In this document: positions 17,601 to 24,389 of the stretch, piece by piece
How the letters are laid out: every line of letters begins with the position of its first letter
How positions within the stretch are numbered: position 1 is the first letter of the stretch
Assembly (NCBI GenBank): GCA_031553765.1
Contig: JAVBKY010000003.1
Coordinates: forward strand, 310,001 to 374,000
From: JAITMY01 sp031553765
GTDB lineage: Bacteria > Bacteroidota > Bacteroidia > Bacteroidales > UBA932
DNA length: 64,000 nucleotides
Direction of reading: 5' to 3'
Position numbers and translations under genes: made by a program
The notes under the pieces: model-generated
Told to the model about the DNA's origin: nothing
What the model saw: the letters and a program-made list of their open reading frames with translations, nothing else
The model's database searches: none

Positions 17601-17801
17601 TTTCTTGGTTACCGAAGTTTCTACTTCCGATGCTCCAGCACCCGGGTACACCGTGGCAATGGTAAGCATGGGCAACTCAAACTTAGGCAGCAAGTTTAGG
17701 TTAAGCATGTTGTACGATATCAACCCACCCAACGTAAGAACCGTGAACACCACAAGGATCAGCAACGGTTTCTTTATCGATGTTTCAACTATGGAAGACA
17801 T
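14664..17801 (-). CDS. RND multidrug efflux transporter, inner-membrane pump (HAE1/AcrB family)
   Basis: 1045 residues, the full family length, with 12 predicted membrane helices split by two large periplasmic loops. The N-terminus is MSSIVETSIKKPLLILVVF. Transmembrane segment 4 holds the proton-relay aspartates in VVGILVDDSIVVIENM. Repeat-like helices near residue 880-1000 read LIGLVAKNAIMLVDF, and the periplasmic part carries the usual porter-domain sequence. It should export drugs or hydrophobic compounds using the proton gradient. It is the last gene of the tetR-tolC-MFP-RND operon, 138 nt after the adaptor gene; that gap holds a palindromic element. Confidence 0.93.
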   Translation of the reverse strand: MSSIVETSIKKPLLILVVFTVLTLGGLISYNMLNLNLLPKFELPMLTIATVYPGAGASEVETSVTKKIEDALSTLENLKKISSTSKEGVSIVAVELNEGADANLAVQDAQRKINAIKSNLPSEILDPSINKISVDEKAIMNIAASSSLSPTEFYKLVEDRIQPRLAKLPGVGSVNMVGGNEREIKVNIDAEKLKAYNMSILQVLQAIQTANMEIPAGNVENAEAVYSVRLAAKFSSLDELRNTVVMITPSGGKVKVMDVAEVEDGIAEQKLINRIDGQDAIGISIQKQTDANAVRVADLAKAELKAVEKEYASSNVRFEIATDDSIFTKASANAVVVDLFLAILIVAIVCFVFLHNLRSAMIVMVAVPLSIIPAFIAMYFMGYSLNMMSLMALSLVVGILVDDSIVVIENMFRHMEKGKSKRKAAIDGCKQIMFTCMSITLVIVVVFLPLAITGGLIGNILKEFAMPIIAATLCSLLVSFTVTPLLMSRFGQLSDDTRPTLSGRFSRLVERSFEALKNAYASILSYGLRHKITVLVVTLVLLVGSFALIPAGFIGFAFMPDTDQGEFVVNLDMNPQVTVYQNNQLTMQVEKIISSKPEVERVYTNIGSNGSMFASSSQNNVTSISVKMVEKEKRNIDVSDFAQQIKQEVMQIPGIRARVSVTNLSGGATEPIQFIVQGTDYEKVQQAAATVLDAIRHTPGTSDAKFSIDDPKQEVQVKLNREKMSELGLSVSDVGSTLRVALNGNDDSKYRDGNYEYDIRIGVDNFDRTHPEDVAKLTFLNKKGQLIELAQFADVSYGLGPSTLERADRISSITVKSNVVGRPSGTVGSEIKVAFEEKIPEGVTIKEGGMMEQQGNAFGSLAFAFLAAIVLIYLIMVVLYDSLLDPVVVLFSIPLSLIGAFLALALTMNSLNIFSIIGLIVLIGLVAKNAIMLVDFTNHMRYDKGLDTFEALIEAGKERLRPILMTTFAMIFGMLPIALASGNGAEIKNGMAWVIIGGLASSMILTLVVVPVVYYIFDRMSARFRRRKRNWLVEKVKDRVLLEEE

Positions 17802-17853
17802 ATTAATTAAGAATTAGGAATTAAAAATTAAGAATGATGTACGAGCCGCGGGC

Positions 17854-17925
17854 TGTCATACTGAGCCTGTCGAAGTAGTAGGGAGGCTATCCCCGCCGCA
17901 CCCCTTCGACAGGCTCAGGGTGACA
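17854..17925. repeat. CTGAGCCTGTCGAAG-family inverted repeat
   Basis: Arms at 17854-17875 and 17904-17925 pair over 22 bp with two mismatches, around a 28-nt centre. The GTCA..CTGAGCCTGTCGAAG word is one I know as a dispersed intergenic repeat in several bacterial phyla. It lies inside the efflux operon between the adaptor and pump genes. Confidence 0.75.
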
Positions 17926-17939
17926 ACGCACGTAGCGTC

Positions 17940-18995
17940 CTACTTAATTATTGAAACGTTTGCGCCGTCCATCAGGTTAATTTGTCCGCTCACCACCACT
18001 TGGTCGCCGGACTTCAGGCCTTGCAGCACCTCAAGTTGCTTACCGTGATCCTGTCCTATGGTAATTTTTACAAGGCGAACGTTATCTCCATCTACAAGGT
18101 AAACCGAGGGGTCCTTCACGCTGCTCACAATGGCATCGCGCGGAATGGTGAGCATGGGATTTGTTTTACCCATATCAATGGCAATGTTCACGTAGGTACC
18201 CGATTTCAGTGGGCACTGCTTGTTATTGGTCAGCGTAATTTCTACGGGGTAGGCGTGCGCCTTATCGCCCTTGGGGCTGATGTTAGCAATTACACCGTCA
18301 AACGTGGCGTTGGGATAAACCGGCGTGGTAACCGCCACACGCTGTCCTTGCTTAAGGTTGTACACGTTGCTTTCCGATACCGACAGAGTTATTTTCAGCT
18401 GCGAAATATCAGCTATACCTGCTACAGCACCCGATGCGCTAACATACTTACCCAAGTCAATTTCCTTAGAGGTGATGTAACCGCTAAACGGCGCACGGAT
18501 GTAGGTATCCTCCAACTGCTTTTGCGCCTGCTCCAGCTGTATTTTAGCACTCTCATAGCCCACCTTTATATCGCGTAGCTGAGTTTCCGACACGGCATCA
18601 CCCTCACGCAAGGCTTGGTAGCGCTTCACATCTTCCTCAAACTTGTTGTAGTTAATTTGAGCGTTGTCCACAGCCAACTTCTTATACCTGTCGTCCACGC
18701 GCGCCAGCACCTGACCTTTGGTAACGTAGTCGCCCAACTTGAAGGAAATTTCGGTGATTTTACCCGCAGCCTCCGAAGCTACCATCACATCCTGCATAGC
18801 CTCCGCCGTTCCCACCAGGTTCAGCGCTTTCTCGGCCGACTGCATACCCACTTCGGCTACAGTAACCGCAATACTTTCCGTGGTTGTTTTCACCACCTTG
18901 TGGCTATCAATCTCCGCCTTGTTAGCCATCAACTTCCAAGCCATAAGTCCGCCCAACAGTAGCACGACTCCTACGCTAATCAAAATCTTTTTCAT
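17940..18995 (-). CDS. RND efflux periplasmic adaptor (membrane fusion protein)
   Basis: 351 residues. An N-terminal membrane anchor (MKKILISVGVVLLLGGLMAWKL) is followed by the lipoyl-like half motif (ASEAAGKITEISFKLGDYVTKGQVLARVD), a coiled-coil hairpin (YNKFEEDVKRYQALRE...YESAKIQLEQAQKQLEDT), the second lipoyl half (IRAPFSGYITSKEID) and beta-barrel and membrane-proximal domains. It bridges the pump and the TolC-like channel. It follows the TolC gene with a 147-nt gap containing hairpin repeats. Confidence 0.92.
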   Translation of the reverse strand: MKKILISVGVVLLLGGLMAWKLMANKAEIDSHKVVKTTTESIAVTVAEVGMQSAEKALNLVGTAEAMQDVMVASEAAGKITEISFKLGDYVTKGQVLARVDDRYKKLAVDNAQINYNKFEEDVKRYQALREGDAVSETQLRDIKVGYESAKIQLEQAQKQLEDTYIRAPFSGYITSKEIDLGKYVSASGAVAGIADISQLKITLSVSESNVYNLKQGQRVAVTTPVYPNATFDGVIANISPKGDKAHAYPVEITLTNNKQCPLKSGTYVNIAIDMGKTNPMLTIPRDAIVSSVKDPSVYLVDGDNVRLVKITIGQDHGKQLEVLQGLKSGDQVVVSGQINLMDGANVSIIK

Positions 18996-19034
18996 TGTTT
19001 TTATTTTTAATGGTTTTTCTTTTTAAACTCTGAG

Positions 19035-19142
19035 ACCTCTCCCTAAATCCCTCTCCGCAAGAGAGGGACTTCCCTCCACACAAGCACTCCCGTAATTTCT
19101 AGGTACATGCCCCTCTCTTGCGGAGAGGGGACAGGGGAGAGG
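19035..19142. repeat. CCCTCTCC-family compound hairpin element
   Basis: Outer ACCTCTCC (about 19035) pairs with GGAGAGGT near 19142. Inside are two hairpins, CCCTCTC/GAGAGGG and CCCCTCTC/GAGAGGGG, with complementary loops (CGCAA and TTGCG). It fills the gap between the TolC and adaptor genes within the operon. Confidence 0.7.
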
Positions 19143-20528
19143 TTACTCCTCCCAAGGCGTAGGGTAAACCTCCTTACGTGGCTTGCCACCGTTTGCCAAG
19201 CGCTCCATACCTCCGTTGAGCGACATTATTTCCAACTCCGCCTCTTTAAAATTATACAAGGCGTTGAGGTAGCTCGCTTGCGCATTGCTAAGTCCCATCT
19301 TATCCTGCAGCAGGTCGCTCATGCCCGACATGCCCTCCCTATAGCGCAACGCTGTTTCATCATATACCTTTTGCGCCAAGTCTATATTTTGCTTCTGCCT
19401 ATCCACATTCGTTTTACTATTGAAGTAGTTGTTCATGGCATTTTTGTAGTTCACCGAAAAGCGCTCCTTTGTATTATCAAGGTTAAGGCTTGCCTTTTGG
19501 TAGTCCACCTTTGCCTGATTAGACTTGGATTGTTTTTGCAAACCATCGAACACCGGAATGCTCAACTTCAAGCCCACGTATGACGAGGGAAACCACTTGT
19601 TGAGCGGGCTATCGTTGAAGTAGTCGCCAAACTCGGGGCGTGAACCCGTGTAGCCATACTGACCATAGAACACCAGGCTGGGAATGTAGCCATGGTTCAC
19701 CACCTTTTGGCTCAGCTCCGCCATATCCTTTTGCGCGTCGAGCATCTGAATATCTATGTGTCCCGAAAAATCATTCATAGCCGTGGGATTTGAAAGCAAC
19801 AAGGGCATCGAGGCTGAATCGGTCAGCACAATTTCCTTGTCAAGCGGCATTTCAAGCATGTACTTTATCATGTTCACTTGACGCTCGTACAGCGCCTCGG
19901 TGTTGCTTTGCTGCGTTTGCAGGTTTTGCAGGTTCACCATTATACGGTCGTAGTCCACCTGCTTGCTCACGCCGTTATCCACCAAGCGTTTTACAATGTC
20001 CGTCATGCGCTGCGTGCGGTCAATATTGTCCGTCACCAGCTGCTTTTGTTCGGCCGTAGTTTGCGCCAAAAAGTATAGCTTCGATACCTCCTTCGCAATT
20101 TCCTCCTTCGCCTTTTCCACACCCAACGTAGCCGTATACTCACCTTTTTTCGAGAGCTTAAGTGCCGTGAGCGCCGTTTGGTTATACAGCACCTGATTTA
20201 CCACAATGCCCGCCGAGGTGCTATACTGCATACCCATTTTGGCTTCAAGATATCCCGAGCCCACACCCAAAGCGCTGGCATCAATCATGGTTACCGGCAG
20301 CTGAAGGTTATCCTGAAACGTACCGCTAATTTCCACCTGCGGCAGCAACGATGAACGTGTTTCGTTCTTTTTGTATTCGCTCTTGCTCTGCTCCAACATG
20401 GCCTGCGACACGTTAATATTTTTCTCCGTAGCCCTGCGCACGCAATCCTTTAGCGATAGCTGCTCCTGCCCCACGGCTGCCGACACACTCAGCAAAGCCA
20501 ACGCCATTGTAACAATCCTCGATTTCAT
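19143..20528 (-). CDS. TolC-family outer-membrane efflux channel
   Basis: About 461 residues from the ATG at 20528, where MKSRIVTMALALLSVSAAVGQ forms a signal peptide. A longer frame upstream (to 20600) would translate the operator region and lacks a signal. The mature part has the two OEP repeats with long helices (LSLKDCVRRATEKNINVSQAMLEQSKSEYKK; LKLSKKGEYTATLGVEKAKEEIAKEVSKLYFLAQ; ...DETALRYREGMSGMSDLLQDKMGLSNAQASYLNALYNFKEAELEI). It should form the trimeric exit duct of the RND pump. Three TGAAC-N4-GTTCA sites lie within 130 nt upstream. Confidence 0.9.
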   Translation of the reverse strand: MKSRIVTMALALLSVSAAVGQEQLSLKDCVRRATEKNINVSQAMLEQSKSEYKKNETRSSLLPQVEISGTFQDNLQLPVTMIDASALGVGSGYLEAKMGMQYSTSAGIVVNQVLYNQTALTALKLSKKGEYTATLGVEKAKEEIAKEVSKLYFLAQTTAEQKQLVTDNIDRTQRMTDIVKRLVDNGVSKQVDYDRIMVNLQNLQTQQSNTEALYERQVNMIKYMLEMPLDKEIVLTDSASMPLLLSNPTAMNDFSGHIDIQMLDAQKDMAELSQKVVNHGYIPSLVFYGQYGYTGSRPEFGDYFNDSPLNKWFPSSYVGLKLSIPVFDGLQKQSKSNQAKVDYQKASLNLDNTKERFSVNYKNAMNNYFNSKTNVDRQKQNIDLAQKVYDETALRYREGMSGMSDLLQDKMGLSNAQASYLNALYNFKEAELEIMSLNGGMERLANGGKPRKEVYPTPWEE

Positions 20529-20551
20529 AACCTTTTTATGTTTGTTAAATT

Positions 20552-20656
20552 TGAACAATCGTTCACTATATAGTGATAAAAAACGTGAACATTCGTTCAC
20601 CTCTGTTTCAAAAAAAATTTCAACCTCCGCTTATCTTTCCGATGAACAATCGTTCA
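20552..20656. promoter_or_regulatory. Cluster of three TetR-type operators upstream of the efflux genes
   Basis: Three 14-nt palindromes of the form TGAAC-N4-GTTCA lie at 20552-20565, 20586-20599 and 20643-20656, in the gap between the tetR stop and the tolC start. The same motif occurs twice upstream of tetR. Repeated identical half-sites at a fixed 4-nt spacing beside a TetR gene strongly suggest the binding sites of the repressor encoded next door. Confidence 0.8.
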
Positions 20657-20674
20657 CGATAGGAACAAAAAATT

Positions 20675-21280
20675 TTAAACCTTAATAAGAGAGTAAATAT
20701 AGTCCATCACCTTGCGCGTTTCCGCAACTCCTCTAAGGAAGTCCTTGCCCGGTCCAGTTTCATCGTGAACGCTTTCACCGCTAAAGGATTTAGCAAAAAG
20801 ATGAGCCGTTATTTTTACATTGATGTCCTTCCTTACCTCACCCTTTTCAATACTATTCTTTATTGCTTTCTCCCACTTCTTCACCTCACCCAGCTGATCC
20901 TTTTTCCAGCGCTCCAAAAATCCGGGATAGTGTTTTGCCGCCTGAATAACCATAGCGGTGTAGTTCAAAAACATTATTTCATGTCCGTTGATTTTATCCA
21001 AGTGGAAGGCCAACTTTTTTAAATTGCGACAGGCTGAATCCATTCTATCCTGCAGCGCCATATCATCACTAAAAGCCGGACGGGCAAACTCTATCATTCC
21101 CCAAAAGTAGCGGTCAATCACCGTCTTAAACAAATCCTCCTTGCTCTCAAAGTAGCGATACATAGCACCGCGAGCCATTTTCAACTCCTGCTGCAACACC
21201 GTCATGGTAGCGCTGTCGTAGCCCTTAGTCAAAAAAACCTCAAACGCGGTTTGAATTATATATTCTTTTGTGTCTTGCAT
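20675..21280 (-). CDS. TetR/AcrR-family transcriptional regulator of the efflux operon
   Basis: About 201 residues from the ATG at 21280. A start at 21310 is possible, but it would place the coding sequence over an operator palindrome (21296-21309). The N-terminal HTH reads KEYIIQTAFEVFLTKGYDSATMTVLQQELKMARGAMYRYFESKEDLF, a standard TetR helix-turn-helix. The C-terminal ligand domain is helical. It lies first in a tetR-tolC-MFP-RND cluster on one strand. It likely represses both itself and the pump genes and is released by a pump substrate, as for AcrR/TtgR-type regulators; this is inference from family and operators. Confidence 0.9.
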   Translation of the reverse strand: MQDTKEYIIQTAFEVFLTKGYDSATMTVLQQELKMARGAMYRYFESKEDLFKTVIDRYFWGMIEFARPAFSDDMALQDRMDSACRNLKKLAFHLDKINGHEIMFLNYTAMVIQAAKHYPGFLERWKKDQLGEVKKWEKAIKNSIEKGEVRKDINVKITAHLFAKSFSGESVHDETGPGKDFLRGVAETRKVMDYIYSLIKV

Positions 21281-21295
21281 GGATTTCAAAACTCG

Positions 21296-21430
21296 TGAAC
21301 GCTTGTTCACGATGCAAAGATGTAGGATGTAATACTATCTGCAAAATATTTAAAGTTAAAGAGTTTTAAATATGCGTTCATTTTTATTCATACTCTTACA
21401 AATCAATTAATTAAAAAGAACGATCGTTCA
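21296..21430. promoter_or_regulatory. Two TetR-type operators upstream of tetR
   Basis: TGAAC-GCTT-GTTCA at 21296-21309 and AGAAC-GATC-GTTCA at 21417-21430 match the three sites upstream of tolC. They flank the A+T-rich region that should hold the tetR promoter, suggesting autoregulation. Confidence 0.7.
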
Positions 21431-21456
21431 CAAAATCAATCGTTTTTCTTTCTTAA

Positions 21457-21840
21457 TTCTTTTTGCTTGACCAAAAAGAATCAAAAAGTCAAGAACGGCG
21501 CAACTTCCACCCACCGTCGTGAATCGCTAACTCGGACGGTAACGTCCGCTCCTTCGCAGCGCTTCTACGACTCTTGCCTACGCCAGCTCGTCCCCGTTCT
21601 ACCCAACGCGCTTTGCGCTTACGCGCATACTGGCTGCAGCACAAGCGCGCCTGTGCCAATGGACAAAGTTGCGCCAACGACGCAATAAGCGTTGGCCTGG
21701 CCGGATGGGCGCGCCGGCGCGGGCAAGAGCGTAGCAAAACTATGAGCGTCGTATGAGACGCGAAATGCAGTTTTGCACGCGGCGCGCTGAAGCTTCGTCC
21801 GGCCTTGACCTTTGGTTACTTTGGGTCAAGCCAAAGTAAC
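21457..21840. repeat. ~384-bp hairpin-bounded non-coding element, copy 1
   Basis: The element starts with a 9-bp hairpin TTCTTTTTG/CAAAAAGAA (loop CTTGAC) and ends with a 10-bp hairpin GTTACTTTGG/CCAAAGTAAC (loop GTCAAG); the two loops are reverse complements of each other. Its last 119 bp (21722-21840) are about 91% identical to the complement of 40791-40909 without gaps, and similarity continues a further ~25 bp inward. The interior is G+C-rich with many small palindromes. Short ORFs here are not convincing. It fills most of the gene-free gap between tetR and the AraC gene. Confidence 0.75.
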
Positions 21841-21876
21841 AAGAATAATTAGTATTTTTACAAAAAATCTCCCCTC

Positions 21877-22758
21877 ATGGCAAAAGGCAAATCCCTACAG
21901 CGGGCAGGCATATCAACCACCAAAGGCGTTTCGCGCATGGATTACATTGCCGACGACTTTGCCATTTCGGATGATGCCGGAACCTTTCGCCTATTCGATG
22001 TTCCTACACGCACCAGCGACCTTGCCTTCGGCATTTGTCGCAAGGGAACCATTGAAGCCGAGATTGACCTGAAGAGGCACGTATTTAAAGCCAGCCAACT
22101 GATTGCCATTTTCCCCGAGCAGGTCATTCGATTTATCAATAAAAGTGACGACTTTTCGGTGGGATTTGTTATCATGTCCGACCGCTTTTTAAACAACTCA
22201 CGCGTGCGGCTCAAGCAACGGCTACCGCTTCTTTTTCACATCAAAAAGTATCCATGTATTGACCTCACCAACGAGCAAGTAGCAACCATTACCGAGTACC
22301 TATCGCTGTTGCGCAAGCGCATACGCGCGGGTAGTCAGGCACACCTGGAGGATATTACGCGGCTCCTCATGCTGGCGCTGTTTTACGAGGGAAGCGAAAT
22401 GTTTGAAAAGTACCTCCCCGAAAGTCAGGTAGAGCTGTCGCGCAAGGAGGAAATATTTGAAACCTTTACCCGATTGGTATCGCAGCATTACGCGCGTGAG
22501 CGCAGCGTGGAGTTTTACGCTGACAAAATGTGCGTTACACCCAAGCACCTGTCAGCCGTGGTGAAGGACGTTAGCGGCAGAATTGCCAGCCGCTGGATTG
22601 ACGACTACGTGGCGCTTGAAGCCAAGGTGCTGCTCAAATCTACCGACATGACCGTTTTAGAAATTAGCGATAAACTCAACTTCGATACGCAATCGCGCTT
22701 TGGTACCTACTTTAAGCGCATTGCGGGAGTATCACCCAGCGAGTATAGGAAAAACTAA
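21877..22758 (+). CDS. AraC-family transcriptional regulator
   Basis: 293 residues. The N-terminal half resembles a cupin-type sensing domain (FRLFDVPTRTSDLAFGICRKGTIEAEIDLKRHVFKASQLIAIFPEQVIRF). The C-terminal ~100 residues carry the two AraC helix-turn-helix motifs (VEFYADKMCVTPKHLSAVVKDVSG and TVLEISDKLNFDTQSRFGTYFKRIAGVSPSEYRKN). The ligand is unknown. Three tandem short palindromes directly follow its stop codon and precede the superoxide reductase gene, so it could regulate that gene. Confidence 0.88.
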   Translation: MAKGKSLQRAGISTTKGVSRMDYIADDFAISDDAGTFRLFDVPTRTSDLAFGICRKGTIEAEIDLKRHVFKASQLIAIFPEQVIRFINKSDDFSVGFVIMSDRFLNNSRVRLKQRLPLLFHIKKYPCIDLTNEQVATITEYLSLLRKRIRAGSQAHLEDITRLLMLALFYEGSEMFEKYLPESQVELSRKEEIFETFTRLVSQHYARERSVEFYADKMCVTPKHLSAVVKDVSGRIASRWIDDYVALEAKVLLKSTDMTVLEISDKLNFDTQSRFGTYFKRIAGVSPSEYRKN

Positions 22759-22760
22759 TT

Positions 22761-22815
22761 TATACCATTTAGTATAAAATATTTTCTACCAAATGGTATT
22801 ATACCGAAAGGTATA
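22761..22815. promoter_or_regulatory. Three tandem TATACC-N4-GGTATA-like palindromes
   Basis: The sites are TATACC-ATTT-AGTATA (22761-22776), a shorter TACC-AAAT-GGTA (22787-22798) and TATACC-GAAA-GGTATA (22800-22815). They lie between the AraC-type gene and the superoxide reductase gene, about 80-130 nt before the latter's promoter-like box. Repeated dyads at short spacing suggest an operator. No T tract follows, so a terminator is less likely. Confidence 0.55.
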
Positions 22816-22892
22816 AAATAGAGCAACTACATAATAAAACGCAGATAGACACCAAAACACATATCACACCACATTTACTATAACAAAAACCT

Positions 22893-22900
22893 TATCTTTG
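22893..22900 (+). promoter_or_regulatory. Candidate -7 box (TATCTTTG) for the superoxide reductase gene
   Basis: TATCTTTG matches the Bacteroidota TAnnTTTG element and ends 28 nt before the ATG at 22929. The same spacing class is seen at 23479 and 44661. The -33 region (CATTTACT) is only a partial TTTG match. Confidence 0.45.
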
Positions 22901-22928
22901 TCATAGTAACCCTTAAAAATCGCAACCC

Positions 22929-23312
22929 ATGCCACTCATCATTACCCCCCACGATCTTTCCTGCGAGAACGAAGTTCGTCGCGCCTACTATGACAAGCAC
23001 ACGCCCGTTATTACCTGCGCTCCCGCCGCCGTGCGAGGCGAAAAATTCAAAGTAAATGTGCGCGTGGGTATTACGCTCAAGCACCCCAATACCAAGGAGC
23101 ACTACTACTCGTACATACAGCTATGGAACCTCGAAACGCTGGTGGGTGAAGTACGCTTCGGCGCGGGTACTTTTGGCAGCGCCCCCATGCAGGCCGAGGT
23201 GGATTTTTACCTCGTCCCCAAAGTTTCGTTACGCCTTACCGCTATGGCTTACTGCACTAAGCACGGACTGTGGAAAAGCGAAGAAGTGTTTGTAAAAGCG
23301 CCGGAAGTGTAG
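22929..23312 (+). CDS. Superoxide reductase (neelaredoxin/desulfoferrodoxin-type)
   Basis: 127 residues. It should reduce superoxide to hydrogen peroxide at a His4Cys iron centre without making oxygen, a typical anaerobe defence. The ligand pattern is visible: His24 in DKHTPVI, His52 and His58 in KHPNTKEHYY, then Cys109 and His112 in YCTKHGLWKS. The N-terminal rubredoxin-like desulforedoxin domain is absent, so this is the single-centre class. It is preceded by a TATCTTTG box and a cluster of small palindromes. Confidence 0.85.
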   Translation: MPLIITPHDLSCENEVRRAYYDKHTPVITCAPAAVRGEKFKVNVRVGITLKHPNTKEHYYSYIQLWNLETLVGEVRFGAGTFGSAPMQAEVDFYLVPKVSLRLTAMAYCTKHGLWKSEEVFVKAPEV

Positions 23313-23318
23313 TTGCAC

Positions 23319-23446
23319 GTTTGACAATAGTTTAATGCTTCGCGTTTGATGTGCTACGCACGTTTGACGCTACGCGTTTAAATAGTTGGTTAACAATTTA
23401 AACAACATTGAACTATCGTCAAACCATTTCAAACTATTGTCAAACG
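23319..23446. repeat. GTTTGACAATAGTTT-family palindromic mosaic
   Basis: A perfect 16-bp inverted repeat (23319-23334 with 23431-23446) encloses further GTTTGA/GTTTAA words separated by mini-palindromes such as GTGCTACGCAC and CGCTACGCG. It lies between the superoxide reductase and M23 genes, before the promoter-like box at 23479. Confidence 0.75.
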
Positions 23447-23478
23447 CGCAGCATCAAACCACTTTAAACTATTTTTTG

Positions 23479-23486
23479 TATCTTTG
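23479..23486 (+). promoter_or_regulatory. Candidate -7 box (TATCTTTG) for the M23-dxr-rseP run
   Basis: TATCTTTG matches TAnnTTTG and lies 35 nt before the ATG at 23522. A purine-rich stretch (AAAAGAGGGTGG) between box and start could act as a weak ribosome site, unusual for this window. Confidence 0.45.
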
Positions 23487-23521
23487 TCGATTGCCCTTGA
23501 AAAAGAGGGTGGTTGAACAAA

Positions 23522-24382
23522 ATGGCAGAGAAAAAATCGCGCTACATACACAAACTTCGCAACAAGTACAGGCTTATCATTTACAATGATAAGAGTTATG
23601 CCGAAGTGTGGCAAATGCGCCTATCGCGCCTCAACGTGCTTACCTTTTTTGGTATCATAACGCTGGTGGTAGTGGCAGTCGTAGTATCACTTATAGCTTT
23701 TACGCCGCTACGCGAATTTATTCCTGGTTACCCCGATAGCAGAACCCGCCACGACATTGTACAAAACGCACTTCGCCTCGACTCGCTGGAGCAAAAGGTG
23801 CAGCGCTGGGTGCTGTACAACGACAACATGAACCGCATTCTGTCGGGCAAAGACCCCATTGACATAGAGGGCGCCAGCGACACCACGTTGGCTAAGCGAT
23901 ACCGCTCTATCGTACTGGCAAATTCAGTAGAGGATTCGCTATTCCGCAAGCAGGTGGAAGAAATGGAGCAGTTTAACCTTGCCATCTCCAGCTCTACCGA
24001 CACGCGTCCGCAAACCTTTGCCAGCTTACACTTCTTTCCACCATTGCGTGGTAAGGTGCTGCACAAATTCAGCCCCAGGGATGGCTACTTTGGTACCAAC
24101 ATAGTAGCTACACCGGGCAGCGCAGTAATGTCGGCACTTGGCGGCACGGTGGTTTCAGCCTACTGGACTATTGAAAATAACTACGTAATCAACATTCAGC
24201 ACGAGCTGAATACCATCACGGTATACAAGAATTGCGGACAGCTACTCAAAAAACCGGGACAGCACGTCAACGCCGGCGAAACCATTGCCATGATGGGCAC
24301 AGGTAAAAGCGTAACAGCGCTCGTTTTCGAAATTTGGAACAACGGATCGCCCGTTAACCCTGAGCAATACATTGTTTTCTAA
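23522..24382 (+). CDS. Degenerate M23 (LytM-type) peptidase-like membrane protein
   Basis: 286 residues from the ATG at 23522; a TTG nine bases upstream is the only longer start. A cytoplasmic basic N-terminus, one membrane helix (NVLTFFGIITLVVVAVVVSLIAFTPL) and a coiled periplasmic segment precede a C-terminal LytM fold (PPLRGKVLHKFSPRDGYFGTNIVATPGSAVMSALGGTVV...FEIWNNGSPVNPEQYI). The zinc ligands are missing: the HxxxD position reads YFGTN, and the HxHFEIW position reads LVFEIW. It is therefore probably a non-catalytic LytM factor that binds or activates an amidase, as EnvC and NlpD do. It lies 7 nt before dxr. Confidence 0.85.
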   Translation: MAEKKSRYIHKLRNKYRLIIYNDKSYAEVWQMRLSRLNVLTFFGIITLVVVAVVVSLIAFTPLREFIPGYPDSRTRHDIVQNALRLDSLEQKVQRWVLYNDNMNRILSGKDPIDIEGASDTTLAKRYRSIVLANSVEDSLFRKQVEEMEQFNLAISSSTDTRPQTFASLHFFPPLRGKVLHKFSPRDGYFGTNIVATPGSAVMSALGGTVVSAYWTIENNYVINIQHELNTITVYKNCGQLLKKPGQHVNAGETIAMMGTGKSVTALVFEIWNNGSPVNPEQYIVF

Positions 24383-24389
24383 CCTATCC

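Noticed and set aside
21489..21756. Short ORFs on both strands in the gap before the AraC gene, one ending in QERSKTMSVV; a minus-strand ORF at 40875-41084 has the same ending
   Set aside because: The shared ending comes from the 119-bp repeat core of the non-coding element. The remaining translations are unrelated, have no start context and lie across palindromes, so these are repeat-derived ORFs, not genes.
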